DNA of 64,000 nt from Bacillus sp. ISL-7 (GCF_018613065.1 NZ_JAGGQW010000002.1:39869-103868); one strand, 5' to 3'; shown: positions 50,792 to 60,168, counted from the first letter of the stretch. Notes: generated by a model from the letters alone, not told the origin. A program made the numbers and translations.

Positions 50792-51541
50792 GGAGCTACA
50801 TTCGAAAAGTACACACTGGATCATCAAACTTTAGGTAAGGGTGCGACAAGCCTTGTCTTTCTTGGTCTGAATCAACGAAATGAAAGGGTAGTAATAAAAA
50901 AGGTGGATAGCAGAAGAGAAGCAGAACAAGAGAGCGATATACTAAGAAGCTTACCGGTTCATAAACATATCATCACCTGGCTAGATTTTTTTGAGGATGA
51001 ACATAAAGGGTATATTGTTTTAGAATATCACGAAGGGGGAAGGCTGGGGCATTTTAAAAAAGGGATTATCCATGATCAAAAATTAGCCGTTCAAATAACA
51101 ATTAACATCCTTAAAGGGTTAAAGGAGATCCACCAACATGGCATTCTCCATTGCGATATTACTCCACATAACATTTTAATTTGTAATGATGACCCCCAAA
51201 CAGTAAAAATCATCGATTTCGGCTCTGCTGTCCGCACAAATGACTCTGGTGAATATATTGGAAATCATCGAGGGGCAACGAGATGGTATCGACCACCTGA
51301 GCTTAAGAAACAAAATCATATCTTTACTGCTAATTTAAACTATTGCTCAGATTTATATAGTGTTGCATGTGTATGTTTGTACCTGTTAACTGGTTTTGCA
51401 CCGTATCGAAAAAAACAGGCGTGCAAACAGATTCCCAATCAGAAATTACAAAAGGTTCTGAGGAAATCAACAAGAAAGCATAAACTCAAACGGTATCAAT
51501 CGGCACAAGAATTTATTGATGCACTTCTACCATTTTCATAA
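50792..51541 (+). CDS. Hanks-type serine/threonine protein kinase, start codon unclear
   Basis: The frame encodes a complete kinase domain: Gly loop TLGKGATSLVFLG, Lys in RVVIKKVD, HCDITPHNIL catalytic loop, IIDFGSAV, and RWYRPPEL. The coding sequence can be read back to a stop at 50765-50767, but no ATG, GTG or TTG precedes the Gly loop. Only CTG at 50816 lies there; GTG at 50903 would remove the Gly loop and Lys. A run of nine G (50785-50793) lies right before. With ten G, an ATG at 50721 would come into frame. The gene may be frameshifted, slippage-controlled, or mis-sequenced. Confidence 0.72.
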   Translation, partial: GATFEKYTLDHQTLGKGATSLVFLGLNQRNERVVIKKVDSRREAEQESDILRSLPVHKHIITWLDFFEDEHKGYIVLEYHEGGRLGHFKKGIIHDQKLAVQITINILKGLKEIHQHGILHCDITPHNILICNDDPQTVKIIDFGSAVRTNDSGEYIGNHRGATRWYRPPELKKQNHIFTANLNYCSDLYSVACVCLYLLTGFAPYRKKQACKQIPNQKLQKVLRKSTRKHKLKRYQSAQEFIDALLPFS

Positions 51542-51614
51542 AAGGTAGTCTCTGGATATGCTTTAACAGGAAGCACAAAACAATAATAATTTCCATTAAA
51601 GGAGATAATGCAAG

Positions 51615-52199
51615 TTGAATGATTTTACCCAAATTGTTGTTACGCCGGGAAAACCAGTTCAGGTTCAAACCAATCCAACCGACTATCCACTCATTGGAAA
51701 AGGATTACAAGGTGCAGTGTTTAAACTATCCGAAGACCGATGTGTGAAAATTTATTCAAAACAAATATATTGCCTTCGAGAAAAGAAGGTACTACAACAA
51801 ATCGGTGAAAAAACTGCCATTTTACCAGAGGTTTATGAAGCGGGAGAAAATTTTATTATAATGGAATACCTTGCTGGACCTTCCTTACAAGAATATCTTG
51901 AAAAATCAAAGACAATTTCCGAGGATTTAACAGTTGAAATTATCAATTTAATAAAAGAACTTAGAAGTTTACAGTTTATGAGAATTGATTTCTCCTTACG
52001 ACACACCATCTATGATATAAATGGAAAGTTGAAAATCATAGATCATGTTAATTCTTTTAAAATTCAAAGGTCGTTTCCAAAACGACTTTTCAAAGACTTA
52101 AAACAATTGGGTTTATTGGCAACGTTTTTAGAGCATGTAAATAATCAAGAGCCTGACCTCTATAAACAATGGAAGAAATCGTTGAAAATAAAAGACTAA
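51615..52199 (+). CDS. degenerate protein kinase-like protein
   Basis: 194 residues, kinase-like N-lobe: IGKGLQGAVFKL (Gly loop), CVKIYSK (Lys) and FIIMEYLAGPSLQEYL. The C-lobe is shortened: the catalytic loop reads RIDFSLRHTIYD and the metal loop reads IIDHVN rather than DFG. Resembles small Bacillus YrzF-like kinases. TTG start after GGAGAT. Located 73 bases after the first kinase. Activity doubtful; a pseudokinase is possible. Confidence 0.7.
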   Translation: MNDFTQIVVTPGKPVQVQTNPTDYPLIGKGLQGAVFKLSEDRCVKIYSKQIYCLREKKVLQQIGEKTAILPEVYEAGENFIIMEYLAGPSLQEYLEKSKTISEDLTVEIINLIKELRSLQFMRIDFSLRHTIYDINGKLKIIDHVNSFKIQRSFPKRLFKDLKQLGLLATFLEHVNNQEPDLYKQWKKSLKIKD

Positions 52200-52294
52200 T
52201 ATCAGCGGGTTACTCCCATATGCCTATACAGTTTCATAGAATCATGAATAGAAATATTTTAAATGACCTGAAAATGATTGAAGGTGACTGAGTA

Positions 52295-54652
52295 ATGGAT
52301 GAAAAGTCTATTGGCATTATTTTATCAAAACGGCAATGGAATAGGCTGGCCCAAGAGGAATTAAACGATGATGATTCCTATGTTTTACAATATGCAAAAG
52401 CGGGCGAAGAGTTAAATTTTGACGTACTATTTATTAATATTGAAGGATTGCTGGTAAAAGAGCGTAAGGGAAATGCAATTATGATAAAGGATGAGGAGAT
52501 CGTTTTACTAGGTTTCGTTGATATTCCGTCAATTATCTATAATCCCACAAATTATCATCGTAAGAAAAACAATCGGACAATCTTTGAACTCGCACAGCAA
52601 ACAGGTGTAACTCTAATAAATGAAAAGAATAATATTAAGAATAAGCATTTCCTAGAATTGATAGCAACACACCCTGCACTAAAGGATTTTAATTTAATAG
52701 CGGAAAATCAAATTCCAACTTCATTTAGTTTTTACGTTTTAGGACAAAAAGATTGCCATCATCAATGGACGACTCCGATTATTTATGCAAAGAATAATGA
52801 CCAAGTGTTAACCTTTAAGGAAGCCTATCTGCTACTTACCGGTGATCACCAAATGCAAGAAGAGACACAAGAGTACCTTTATGAAGTAACCCACCGTATT
52901 TTAGAAATTCTTCACTATTATTATCCAAGAATTTATGAAATCGGTCTTCAATTTGTCGGGATGGAAACTGGTGAAATTCGAATTCATTCCACTTGTCCTA
53001 TCTTTACCATTGTGAAAGACTTAAGTTATAGCAACAAAAAAGTAGTGGGTATGATTCTTAAGTGGCCGATTGATCTAGCAAAAGAAATCAAGGAATTGAA
53101 AAACGATGAAAAGACAATGGATACGTATAGTGGAGAAACTGAGGCAACCGTTCAGGTAAGCAGTGGAGAATTACACGACGATAATATTACGCCATTTACC
53201 AGGAAATCAAGTCAGCTTTTTGAGAATGTTTGGGTGAAATTTAAAGTTTTTCAAGACCATGAAATGATAATGAAATTACCTAACCGAATTACAGAAAGCT
53301 GGAGGGAACAACCTGAAATTGTAAAATTTGGGGTAAATGAGCTGCCATGTCACTTTGTAAATTACGAAGAAGCAATTCCGCTAAGACATAATTCCTATCA
53401 AAATCCCATAGAGCTATTTGTTTCCGACACTCTAGTAGAATATCTGCATCTTCCTGTTGACCTAGTTTATCAAATCCAATTTTCAGAGGGAAAGGCAATT
53501 ATCGGTCCAACAATTGGCTTACTATTAGGTGAAAAAAATCACGTTTATAATTTGGATTATATGGAGAAATTCAATGACCGTTTTGGTGAATACCATCGCT
53601 ATGGCGGAGTAACGATCGCCTTTTCAGCAAGGTCAGTCGACTGGGAAAAGAGAATTGCATATGGGATGATCTATGACCCAGTAAAAAAACATTGGCGCTA
53701 TGGTTCTACTCCGATTCCCTCTACTATATACCGTAGAAATTTCCATCAAAAGAAAGATAATATTAGACAACTAGTGGAAATAACCAATAATAATTTATTT
53801 AACTCCTACCACTTTAAAAAATCAGATCTTTATTTATTAAAAAATACCCCAGAAATTAAACAACACTTACCTGCAACTTTCCTTTTAAATAACATGGAAG
53901 AATTAATTGACTTTTTAATAGAAAATAAGAAGATTATTTTAAAGCCTGTTAGCTTATCAAGAGGACGCGGAATTTTCATACTAGAATTAAATGACGAAAC
54001 AGAAGGTTTTAGTTTATACGATTATCGGAGTATGACAAAGGTACAACACAGATTGAAGGATAAAGAAGGTTTACAAGTATTATTAAAGGAGTTTGGAATT
54101 TTTAAACAGGAGTATTTATATCAAACCTACATTCCGCTTTTAAAGGTAAATAATCGAGCCCTTGATGTCAGGGTTGTGATGCAGAAATATAACAAAGGGA
54201 AGTGGCAATGCACTGGAATTGAATGCAGGGTTGCTCGAGAAGATGAGGATCTAACTAATATTGCTCGGGGTGGAGAAGCGATGACATTAGAAACAGTTAT
54301 AAAGAAGTCTTCTCAAGACCTCAGCTATTCACTTGTTTATCGGAATATATTAAACCTTTGTCAAAGGTTTTGCCGCATCATGGATCAAAGAAATGATCAT
54401 TTCGCTGAATTTGGTATAGATATTGCTTTAGATGAAGTGGGCTTCCCGTGGATTCTTGAAGCAAATATATATCCTAGCTTCAAAGGCTTTAAGAAATTGG
54501 ATTATGATACGTATTTAAAAATTCGTAATCAACCAATGTTTTATGCAGTTCAAATTCAAGGGTTTCAAATTCTTGATGAAGATGCATTTAAAAATACTTT
54601 TCACTTCCAAAAAGAGTATATTTTTTATAGTCATTCACGTCCCTTTTCATAA
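52295..54652 (+). CDS. YheC/YheD-like spore coat-associated ATP-grasp protein, double-length
   Basis: 785 residues, about the length of YheC plus YheD joined. Residues 1-310 begin like YheC (SIGIILSKRQW, IIYNPTNYHRKK) but lack an obvious ATP-binding core. Residues 315-785 are a full YheD-like ATP-grasp: FVSDTLVEYLHLP, then IILKPVSLSRGRGIF, QTYIPLLKVNNRALDVRVVMQK, NIARGGEA, EFGIDIALDE and ILEANIYPSFKG. ATP-grasp enzymes join carboxylates to amines; YheC/D proteins are coat-associated. Substrate unknown. No Shine-Dalgarno stronger than GGTGA is seen. Confidence 0.8.
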   Translation: MDEKSIGIILSKRQWNRLAQEELNDDDSYVLQYAKAGEELNFDVLFINIEGLLVKERKGNAIMIKDEEIVLLGFVDIPSIIYNPTNYHRKKNNRTIFELAQQTGVTLINEKNNIKNKHFLELIATHPALKDFNLIAENQIPTSFSFYVLGQKDCHHQWTTPIIYAKNNDQVLTFKEAYLLLTGDHQMQEETQEYLYEVTHRILEILHYYYPRIYEIGLQFVGMETGEIRIHSTCPIFTIVKDLSYSNKKVVGMILKWPIDLAKEIKELKNDEKTMDTYSGETEATVQVSSGELHDDNITPFTRKSSQLFENVWVKFKVFQDHEMIMKLPNRITESWREQPEIVKFGVNELPCHFVNYEEAIPLRHNSYQNPIELFVSDTLVEYLHLPVDLVYQIQFSEGKAIIGPTIGLLLGEKNHVYNLDYMEKFNDRFGEYHRYGGVTIAFSARSVDWEKRIAYGMIYDPVKKHWRYGSTPIPSTIYRRNFHQKKDNIRQLVEITNNNLFNSYHFKKSDLYLLKNTPEIKQHLPATFLLNNMEELIDFLIENKKIILKPVSLSRGRGIFILELNDETEGFSLYDYRSMTKVQHRLKDKEGLQVLLKEFGIFKQEYLYQTYIPLLKVNNRALDVRVVMQKYNKGKWQCTGIECRVAREDEDLTNIARGGEAMTLETVIKKSSQDLSYSLVYRNILNLCQRFCRIMDQRNDHFAEFGIDIALDEVGFPWILEANIYPSFKGFKKLDYDTYLKIRNQPMFYAVQIQGFQILDEDAFKNTFHFQKEYIFYSHSRPFS

Positions 54653-54668
54653 AGGGACGTTCTTTTAT
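54637..54668. terminator. bidirectional terminator
   Basis: ACGTCCCTTT-TCAT-AAAGGGACGT, then TCTTTT; lies between converging genes. Confidence 0.85.
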
Positions 54669-55831
54669 TTTTCAGATACATTTTGGTTATATAATTGGAG
54701 GATACGGTTAGCACTTTTTTCCCATGTGAAACTTTCCTTCACTCTATCTATACTGTTAAGACCTAACCTTTTAATTCTTTTGGGATTATTTAAGAGCTGA
54801 ATAACACAATTGGATAGTTCCACTTCAATGTTTTGAGTATTGATCAAATACCCCGTCCTGCCATGTTCAATAACCTCTGGCATTCCCCCAATATTCGTTG
54901 CGATCACGGGGACACCACATGCCATTGCCTCCACATTCACTAATCCAAATGCTTCATGTCCAATTGAGGGTACTAATACAATCTCTGCCGCCTCAAACCA
55001 AATGTGGATTTCCGCATGTGGAATAAACGACATAAACTTGACATGCTCTGGGAAATCCTTTGCTAACGCATGCAATTTATCAACATAGCTTGTTCTTCTT
55101 TCTGAACCATAAAAGGCGCTTCCGGCAATAATTAATATGGTGTCAGGCACCGCTTGAATAATGGAAGGCATCGCTTGAAGTATTTTATGAATGCCCTTTA
55201 TTTTTCTTAAACGTCCGACAAATAGGATGATTTTCCTTCCTTCGAGGTTTAATTGTTTAATAAAATTCTCTATTTTACTTTTTTGATCGATGGACCATTT
55301 CGAATGAAATTGTGTTATATCCACACCTAAATAATTAACAATGACTTTATTTTCCTCACAACCAGTTTGAACAATTAAATAGTTTTTAAGAAAATGGCTG
55401 TTAACAATGATCTTATCAGCTTGATGAAGACAACTAATTAACTCTTCCTTTTCAATATGTGGACTTGAAATAAACATGGTCGAGTGCAGTGACAACCAAA
55501 TTTGAGCTTTTTGAAACTTGTTCCGAATGATGGGAATATATTTAGGGCGATTTTCAATTTGGATGATATCAGGATTGATTCTTGATAACTTAGGAATGAC
55601 CTTTGTGAGGTACCTTGTCCAATTTTGATAAGGAAACCGGATAAAAGAAATATTTCCTTGGTTTTCAGTAGAGGCCATTCCTTTAGCCTTTTTCCCAAAT
55701 ATTGTGAAATCAACATCGTTTTGAAGAATGTTTGTTTGCATTTCAACCACTGTTTCAACTGAACTTGCACGAGAGGATGGAATAGGGAAGGAACCAGGGG
55801 TAATAATGGCTACCTTTGGTTTAGTTCTCAT
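54665..55831 (-). CDS. GT4 glycosyltransferase, CotSA-like
   Basis: 388 residues, GT-B fold. VAIITPGSFPIPSSRASSVE at the N-terminus and [33 protein letters not shown] and GGMPEVIEHGRTGYL at the C-terminus. CotSA in B. subtilis is a coat glycosyltransferase of this type. The ATG at 55831 follows AGAGGTG. It is opposite in direction to its ATP-grasp neighbours, sharing a 176-base upstream region with the next one. Confidence 0.85.
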   Translation of the reverse strand: MRTKPKVAIITPGSFPIPSSRASSVETVVEMQTNILQNDVDFTIFGKKAKGMASTENQGNISFIRFPYQNWTRYLTKVIPKLSRINPDIIQIENRPKYIPIIRNKFQKAQIWLSLHSTMFISSPHIEKEELISCLHQADKIIVNSHFLKNYLIVQTGCEENKVIVNYLGVDITQFHSKWSIDQKSKIENFIKQLNLEGRKIILFVGRLRKIKGIHKILQAMPSIIQAVPDTILIIAGSAFYGSERRTSYVDKLHALAKDFPEHVKFMSFIPHAEIHIWFEAAEIVLVPSIGHEAFGLVNVEAMACGVPVIATNIGGMPEVIEHGRTGYLINTQNIEVELSNCVIQLLNNPKRIKRLGLNSIDRVKESFTWEKSANRILQLYNQNVSEK

Positions 55832-56007
55832 AAAGCAAAACACCTCTTAGATTAATGTAAGTTAGTGTATTCACGTATTTAATGAATGTTTCAAAATAAT
55901 TCGGGTTTTTATCTCTCCAAATATACAACTTTTGCATTTAATAGTACGAAAGAAGTTTATTTATTTAACCTGAAAGTAAACCCTATTAATAAGGCGGGGA
56001 AAATAGC

Positions 56008-57093
56008 TTGGAACAGCAATTTATTGGAATTATAATCAGCTCGCAATTATATAGAGAACTTGACCGCGGTAATCAACCAAAAGTCTTGGCTTTCTATGAG
56101 GAAGGGGGCAAAATAAATAATCTGATTCCTGTTTATCTTCGTTTGGAGGATTTACAGCCTGGTGAACCAGAGACAACGGGTTTTGTGATGAATATCAACG
56201 GTGAGTATCAGAAGTACACTATACCTAAACCATTTGTGATTCATAACAGAGGGTATCATTGGACGAAGGATGCCAAGAAACAGATAAAAATGCTACTAGC
56301 TGAAGGCTTAATCATTTTTAATGAATGGAATCAATATGGGAAACACAAAGCTCATAAGTTATTAATGGAAAGTGAAGAGATTAGACCACACCTCCCAGAA
56401 ACGGTTCGATTCAATCTTGGTAATATGGTCAAAATGATGGGAAAACATAGGGAGTTAATCATAAAACCAAACAGTGGAACATTTGGAAAACGTAACATGA
56501 GAGCAACACGCCTTAACGATACAGAGTGGTTGTTATCCTATCCCCAACAAGACATGTGGCAAGAAGAAATGTATTCTGCGGACCAATTACCTTTGAAGAT
56601 AGGATCTTTGCTCACAAGCGGGCTGTATATAATTCAAGAGAGAATTCAACTTGCAGAATATAATAATAATCCATTTGACCTTCGGGTAACCGTCCAACGA
56701 AATAAGGATGGAGAATGGCAAGTGACAGGGATGGTGGGGAAAGTAGCAAAAACAGGCAGCTTTGTTACAAATGTTGCTAGAGGTGGTATCTGCATTTCTC
56801 TTGAAGATATCCTTAGAAGCCTTCCATACCTTGATGAAAAACAGGTCGTAGCTGACGTGAAACAGGTATCACTAATGGTTGCCAAACAGATGGGCAATCA
56901 AATTGATAACCTAGCAGATCTTGGGCTTGATGTCGGGATTACAGCAGATGGTTTTCCAATGTTTATTGAATGTAATGCGCGAGATCTAAGGTTAGCATTT
57001 CGTCATGCTTTAATGTTCGAAACATGGCGAGAAACCTACATTACCCCAATATGCTATGGGAAATATTTGTTGACTAAAAGAAATAGCCAATAA
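56008..57093 (+). CDS. YheC/YheD family ATP-grasp protein
   Basis: 361 residues, TTG start after GGCGGGG. Body: FIGIIISSQLYREL, IHNRGYHW, then the ATP-grasp: IIKPNSGTFGKRNMRAT, YIIQERIQLAEYNNNPFDLRVTVQR, NVARGG, LADLGLDVGITADG and IECNARDLRLAF. Complete nucleotide- and metal-binding residues (Lys, Asp-Arg, Glu-x-Asn) are present. Likely spore-coat associated. It starts the plus-strand run of three ATP-grasp genes. Confidence 0.85.
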   Translation: MEQQFIGIIISSQLYRELDRGNQPKVLAFYEEGGKINNLIPVYLRLEDLQPGEPETTGFVMNINGEYQKYTIPKPFVIHNRGYHWTKDAKKQIKMLLAEGLIIFNEWNQYGKHKAHKLLMESEEIRPHLPETVRFNLGNMVKMMGKHRELIIKPNSGTFGKRNMRATRLNDTEWLLSYPQQDMWQEEMYSADQLPLKIGSLLTSGLYIIQERIQLAEYNNNPFDLRVTVQRNKDGEWQVTGMVGKVAKTGSFVTNVARGGICISLEDILRSLPYLDEKQVVADVKQVSLMVAKQMGNQIDNLADLGLDVGITADGFPMFIECNARDLRLAFRHALMFETWRETYITPICYGKYLLTKRNSQ

Positions 57094-57117
57094 AAAACAA
57101 AGAGGAAGTAGGTTGGT

Positions 57118-58341
57118 ATGCAAACAATTGTCTTTATTGGAAGTAACAAATCAGGAACGAGCCGAGAAGCTCTGAGTATTTCAACAACTATGGGTTATTA
57201 TACTGTTTTGTTAACGAACAGAAGAGAATTTATAAAGCAAGAGAAAGAATTCCCTGAAGTACATCAAATGGTATATGTCGAAAATCTAATGGATAAGGAG
57301 ATGATTTTTTCAATAATTAATAACCTTGAAGAAGATAGAAAACAAATCTGTGCTGTTATTAGTTTCATTGATCCATTTGTCTCTTTTGCGGCGCGAATCT
57401 CGAAAAAATTAGGACTTTTTCAAATGTCCACGGATGCTTTGGCAATCATGGAGGAGAAAACTCGTTTTCGTGAACACCTTAAAACACTGCCTGTTACACC
57501 AAAGTTTACAATTTTTCAAAGAGAACAGTCTATTCAAAAATTTGTTGCGGAAAATCAATGTCATTTACCACTAATATTAAAGTCTCCTGTATCAAATGGG
57601 TCAAAGGATGTATTATTGGTTGAAACCTGCTCAGAGTTAAAAGAAGGATTGGAGTACTTAAATAAAAAATTCCCTTCTATTCCGGTACTAATTGAAGAAT
57701 ATTTGATTGGAACGCAATATCTAATCGAAGTCATCGTTAAGGATGGGCTGATTGCTATGGTGGCAGTAATTGAACAAGAGGTCTTAAATGGTGATCGCTT
57801 TATTATTACCGGGTATTGTTATCCGGCCGTACTAGAAAATGAGACTTTAGAGGAATTAGAAGTTGCAGTTGCAAGTATTATTCAAGTACTTGAATTAGAA
57901 AATGGAACTTGTCATTTAGAAATGAGGCTTATTGAAGGGAAGTGGAAGTTAATAGAAATAAATCCAAGAATGTCGGGCGGAGCAATGAATAAAATTATTG
58001 AAGAGGGTACTGGAATCAATTTAATTAAAGAAACACTTAAACTCTTCTTAGGGCTAGATCCCGTCTTAAAAGCAACGAAAAAGTCGCATGTTTATGCAAA
58101 ATTTCTTACTGTTAATTCAAGGGGCCGACTCATAAAAGTAACAGGAAAAACTAAAGCCTTAAATTATGATGGTGTAAAGGAAGTTTATGTGAAACCAAGA
58201 AAAGGGGCGATCTTAACAAAGCCGTATTCACTCGGTGATCGCTATGCCTATGTGATTGCCAGCGCTGATACACCTGAACAGGCCAAGGAGATTGCATTAA
58301 TAGCTTCGAAAGAAATCAAGTTTTACTTAGAGCCATTTTAA
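57118..58341 (+). CDS. ATP-grasp carboxylate-amine ligase (L-amino acid ligase-like)
   Basis: 407 residues, a different ATP-grasp subfamily from its neighbours: N-terminal IVFIGSNKSGTSREAL, AISFIDPFVSFAA, then LPLILKSPVSNGSKDVLLV, VLIEEYLIGTQYLIEVIV, LEMRLIEGKWKLIEINPRMSGG (metal ligands) and a C-terminal lid. Similar to enzymes that join amino acids into dipeptides or add residues to a scaffold. Spaced 24 bases after the previous gene and 7 before the next, so it is in their operon. Confidence 0.85.
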   Translation: MQTIVFIGSNKSGTSREALSISTTMGYYTVLLTNRREFIKQEKEFPEVHQMVYVENLMDKEMIFSIINNLEEDRKQICAVISFIDPFVSFAARISKKLGLFQMSTDALAIMEEKTRFREHLKTLPVTPKFTIFQREQSIQKFVAENQCHLPLILKSPVSNGSKDVLLVETCSELKEGLEYLNKKFPSIPVLIEEYLIGTQYLIEVIVKDGLIAMVAVIEQEVLNGDRFIITGYCYPAVLENETLEELEVAVASIIQVLELENGTCHLEMRLIEGKWKLIEINPRMSGGAMNKIIEEGTGINLIKETLKLFLGLDPVLKATKKSHVYAKFLTVNSRGRLIKVTGKTKALNYDGVKEVYVKPRKGAILTKPYSLGDRYAYVIASADTPEQAKEIALIASKEIKFYLEPF

Positions 58342-58348
58342 GGATGTG

Positions 58349-59377
58349 ATGATTTTGAAGTCGATTGGGATGCTTCACTATCGAAAAAATCCGCTAGAAG
58401 TTAAAAAAGCTTATCCCTTTGCTGCTGTCGCAAAAATGGAGGGAATCCCCTTTTTTTATTTTTCTTACAACAATGTTGATTTTAATCATTTGAAAATTAA
58501 TGGCTGGGTGTATCAAAATGGTGAATGGACACAAAAAGTTATCGACTTTCCAACAGTCATCATTAACAGCTGCAACCCTAAAACGAAAAGACAATCCACC
58601 ATTTTGAAAAAATTAAAGCAATATGCTATTTTTACAAGTTATCCTGTTGGAAATAAGTTTAAAGTGTACAAAAAAATCTTTAATGCGAAAGAATTCTCCA
58701 GTTATTTGATTCCTTCCACAAAATTAAATCATTCACAAAAATTTATCTCTTTTTTCCAGGAACATTCTCGAGTTGTAATTAAACCAGTAACCGGTAATCA
58801 AGGTAAAAAAATATTATTTATCGAAAAACTTAATGAAAAGCAACTGTTCAAATTAACCGAGGGTCAGAAAGTTAGCGTACTTAACCAAAAAGAAATGGAG
58901 GTTCTAATTGAAGGGCTGGTCCTTGAGCAAAAATATTTGCTTCAGCCTTTTATTGAATGTAAAACAAAAGCCGGATTAACCTATGATTTTCGCTTGCATG
59001 TTCAAAAAAATGGATGTGGTTTTTGGGAAATTACCTTAATTTATCCACGGATCAGCGGCAACGCCCAATTGATTAGCAATATTAGCAGCGGAGGGTACCG
59101 CGGTGACTTAGAAACTTTTCTTTTAGATGAATTTGGGGAAGAGTCAGATCGAATAAAAACAGTTCTAGAGCAATTTGCATTAACATTTTCTGCTCATTTC
59201 GACACATTATACGCACATTCCTTTGATGAACTGGGTATTGATGTTGGAATGGATCAACTCCAAAGGCTATGGTTATTTGAAGTCAATTGGAGGCCAGGTT
59301 GTAAGCATAGGGAATTTGAAGTGGCCAGGCGGCTTATTCCTTATTGCATCTATCTTGCGAATAGGCAAAAACTTTAA
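58349..59377 (+). CDS. YheC/YheD family ATP-grasp protein
   Basis: 342 residues. SIGMLHYRKNPLEVKKAYPFA at the start; ATP-grasp body with RVVIKPVTGNQGKKILFIE, YLLQPFIECKTKAGLTYDFRLHVQ, NISSGGY, DELGIDVGMD and LFEVNWRPGCKHREF. GTG 58346, ATG 58349 and TTG 58355 are all possible starts; the ATG is used. Third of three co-directional ATP-grasp genes, followed by a strong terminator. Confidence 0.83.
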   Translation: MILKSIGMLHYRKNPLEVKKAYPFAAVAKMEGIPFFYFSYNNVDFNHLKINGWVYQNGEWTQKVIDFPTVIINSCNPKTKRQSTILKKLKQYAIFTSYPVGNKFKVYKKIFNAKEFSSYLIPSTKLNHSQKFISFFQEHSRVVIKPVTGNQGKKILFIEKLNEKQLFKLTEGQKVSVLNQKEMEVLIEGLVLEQKYLLQPFIECKTKAGLTYDFRLHVQKNGCGFWEITLIYPRISGNAQLISNISSGGYRGDLETFLLDEFGEESDRIKTVLEQFALTFSAHFDTLYAHSFDELGIDVGMDQLQRLWLFEVNWRPGCKHREFEVARRLIPYCIYLANRQKL

Positions 59378-59382
59378 ATAGA

Positions 59383-59417
59383 AACTAGCTGTCTCGACAA
59401 GGGACAGCCAGTTTTTA
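59383..59417. terminator. bidirectional terminator between the ATP-grasp operon and sspL
   Basis: AACTaGCTGTC pairs with GACAGCcAGTT, followed by TTTTT. Confidence 0.8.
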
Positions 59418-59426
59418 TGTTTGCGT

Positions 59427-59564
59427 CTATTTAGTGTTTTTTTTCTTTGCTGCATTTTCTAGTTTACTTTTTGGTTCTTCAGCGAACTCCGCATCTTGAC
59501 CATATCCTTGAGGATTAACCCCTGGAGCTTTGACACCTCGATTAGTTTGACCATTTTTACCCAT
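59427..59564 (-). CDS. sspL: small acid-soluble spore protein SspL-like
   Basis: 45 residues: GKNGQTNRGVKAPGVNPQGYG then DAEFAEEPKSKLENAAKKKNTK. The VNPQG and the Lys-Ser-x-Leu-Glu-x-x-Ala-Lys-Lys pattern is that of the SspL minor SASP, a forespore protein. Ribosome site GGGAGGTGA. Its presence near ypcP agrees with the B. subtilis order. Confidence 0.78.
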   Translation of the reverse strand: MGKNGQTNRGVKAPGVNPQGYGQDAEFAEEPKSKLENAAKKKNTK

Positions 59565-59648
59565 CTACGTTCACCTCCCACTTTTTTAGTATTTCCATGT
59601 GGAATAATAAAACACGGGCTTTCGAACAATATTAGCAGGGGTGATATG

Positions 59649-60140
59649 ATGAACAAGGGTGTTTATTTAGCACTTTTCAGCATGGGACTAGCACAAGGGA
59701 TGAAAATTCCTATACATTATTATAATAAGAAAGAATGGCGTCCAGAGTTGTTTTTTGGTACCGGTGGGATGCCTAGCTCACATTCAGCAGGGGTTTCTAC
59801 ATTAACAACATACATTGCAATGCAGCGTGGACTGCCAACCTTTGATTTTGCCCTTTCCCTCATCTACGGCTTAATTGTCATGTATGATGCGCAAGGGGTA
59901 AGAAGGCAAACAGGGGAGCTAACATTAAAGGTGAATTCAATGAATGAATTAATAGAAAAAATTCATAAAGAGGAAAGTGTTGAATTTAAACAGGACTCTC
60001 CAAAAAAGCTAAAAGAAATGTTAGGCCATGAGCCCGAAGAAGTTGTTGGAGGGGCAATTCTAGGTGTTTTGGTGGGAGTCATTGGTCACTTATGTACAAA
60101 AAAGAATAGAAAATTATCAAAATTTAAGTTAAGATTCTAA
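59649..60140 (+). CDS. divergent PAP2 family protein (YuiD-like, DUF212)
   Basis: 163 residues, about four membrane helices. GGMPSSHSAGVSTL is the phosphatase-like signature, followed by YDAQGVRRQTGE; GHEPEEVVGGAILG is the C-terminal helix start. The family is related to lipid phosphatases, but a reaction has not been shown. Start at ATG 59649 after GGGGTGAT; the frame extends upstream to 59496, over sspL on the other strand, which is not needed. Confidence 0.87.
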   Translation: MNKGVYLALFSMGLAQGMKIPIHYYNKKEWRPELFFGTGGMPSSHSAGVSTLTTYIAMQRGLPTFDFALSLIYGLIVMYDAQGVRRQTGELTLKVNSMNELIEKIHKEESVEFKQDSPKKLKEMLGHEPEEVVGGAILGVLVGVIGHLCTKKNRKLSKFKLRF

Positions 60141-60168
60141 GGGATGTTCACAGTTTGTTGGGAGAGGG

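Noticed and set aside
50721..50792. ATG at 50721 as the normal start of the kinase
   Set aside because: It lies in the T run of the ypcP terminator without a ribosome site and is out of frame with the present nine G.
54665..59377. Whole cluster as a secondary-metabolite (NRPS-like) gene cluster
   Set aside because: No adenylation, thiolation or condensation domains; YheC/D and CotSA likeness point to spore coat.
59496..59648. Long N-terminal extension of the PAP2-like protein
   Set aside because: It overlaps sspL on the other strand and the ATG at 59649 has a ribosome site and gives the family length.
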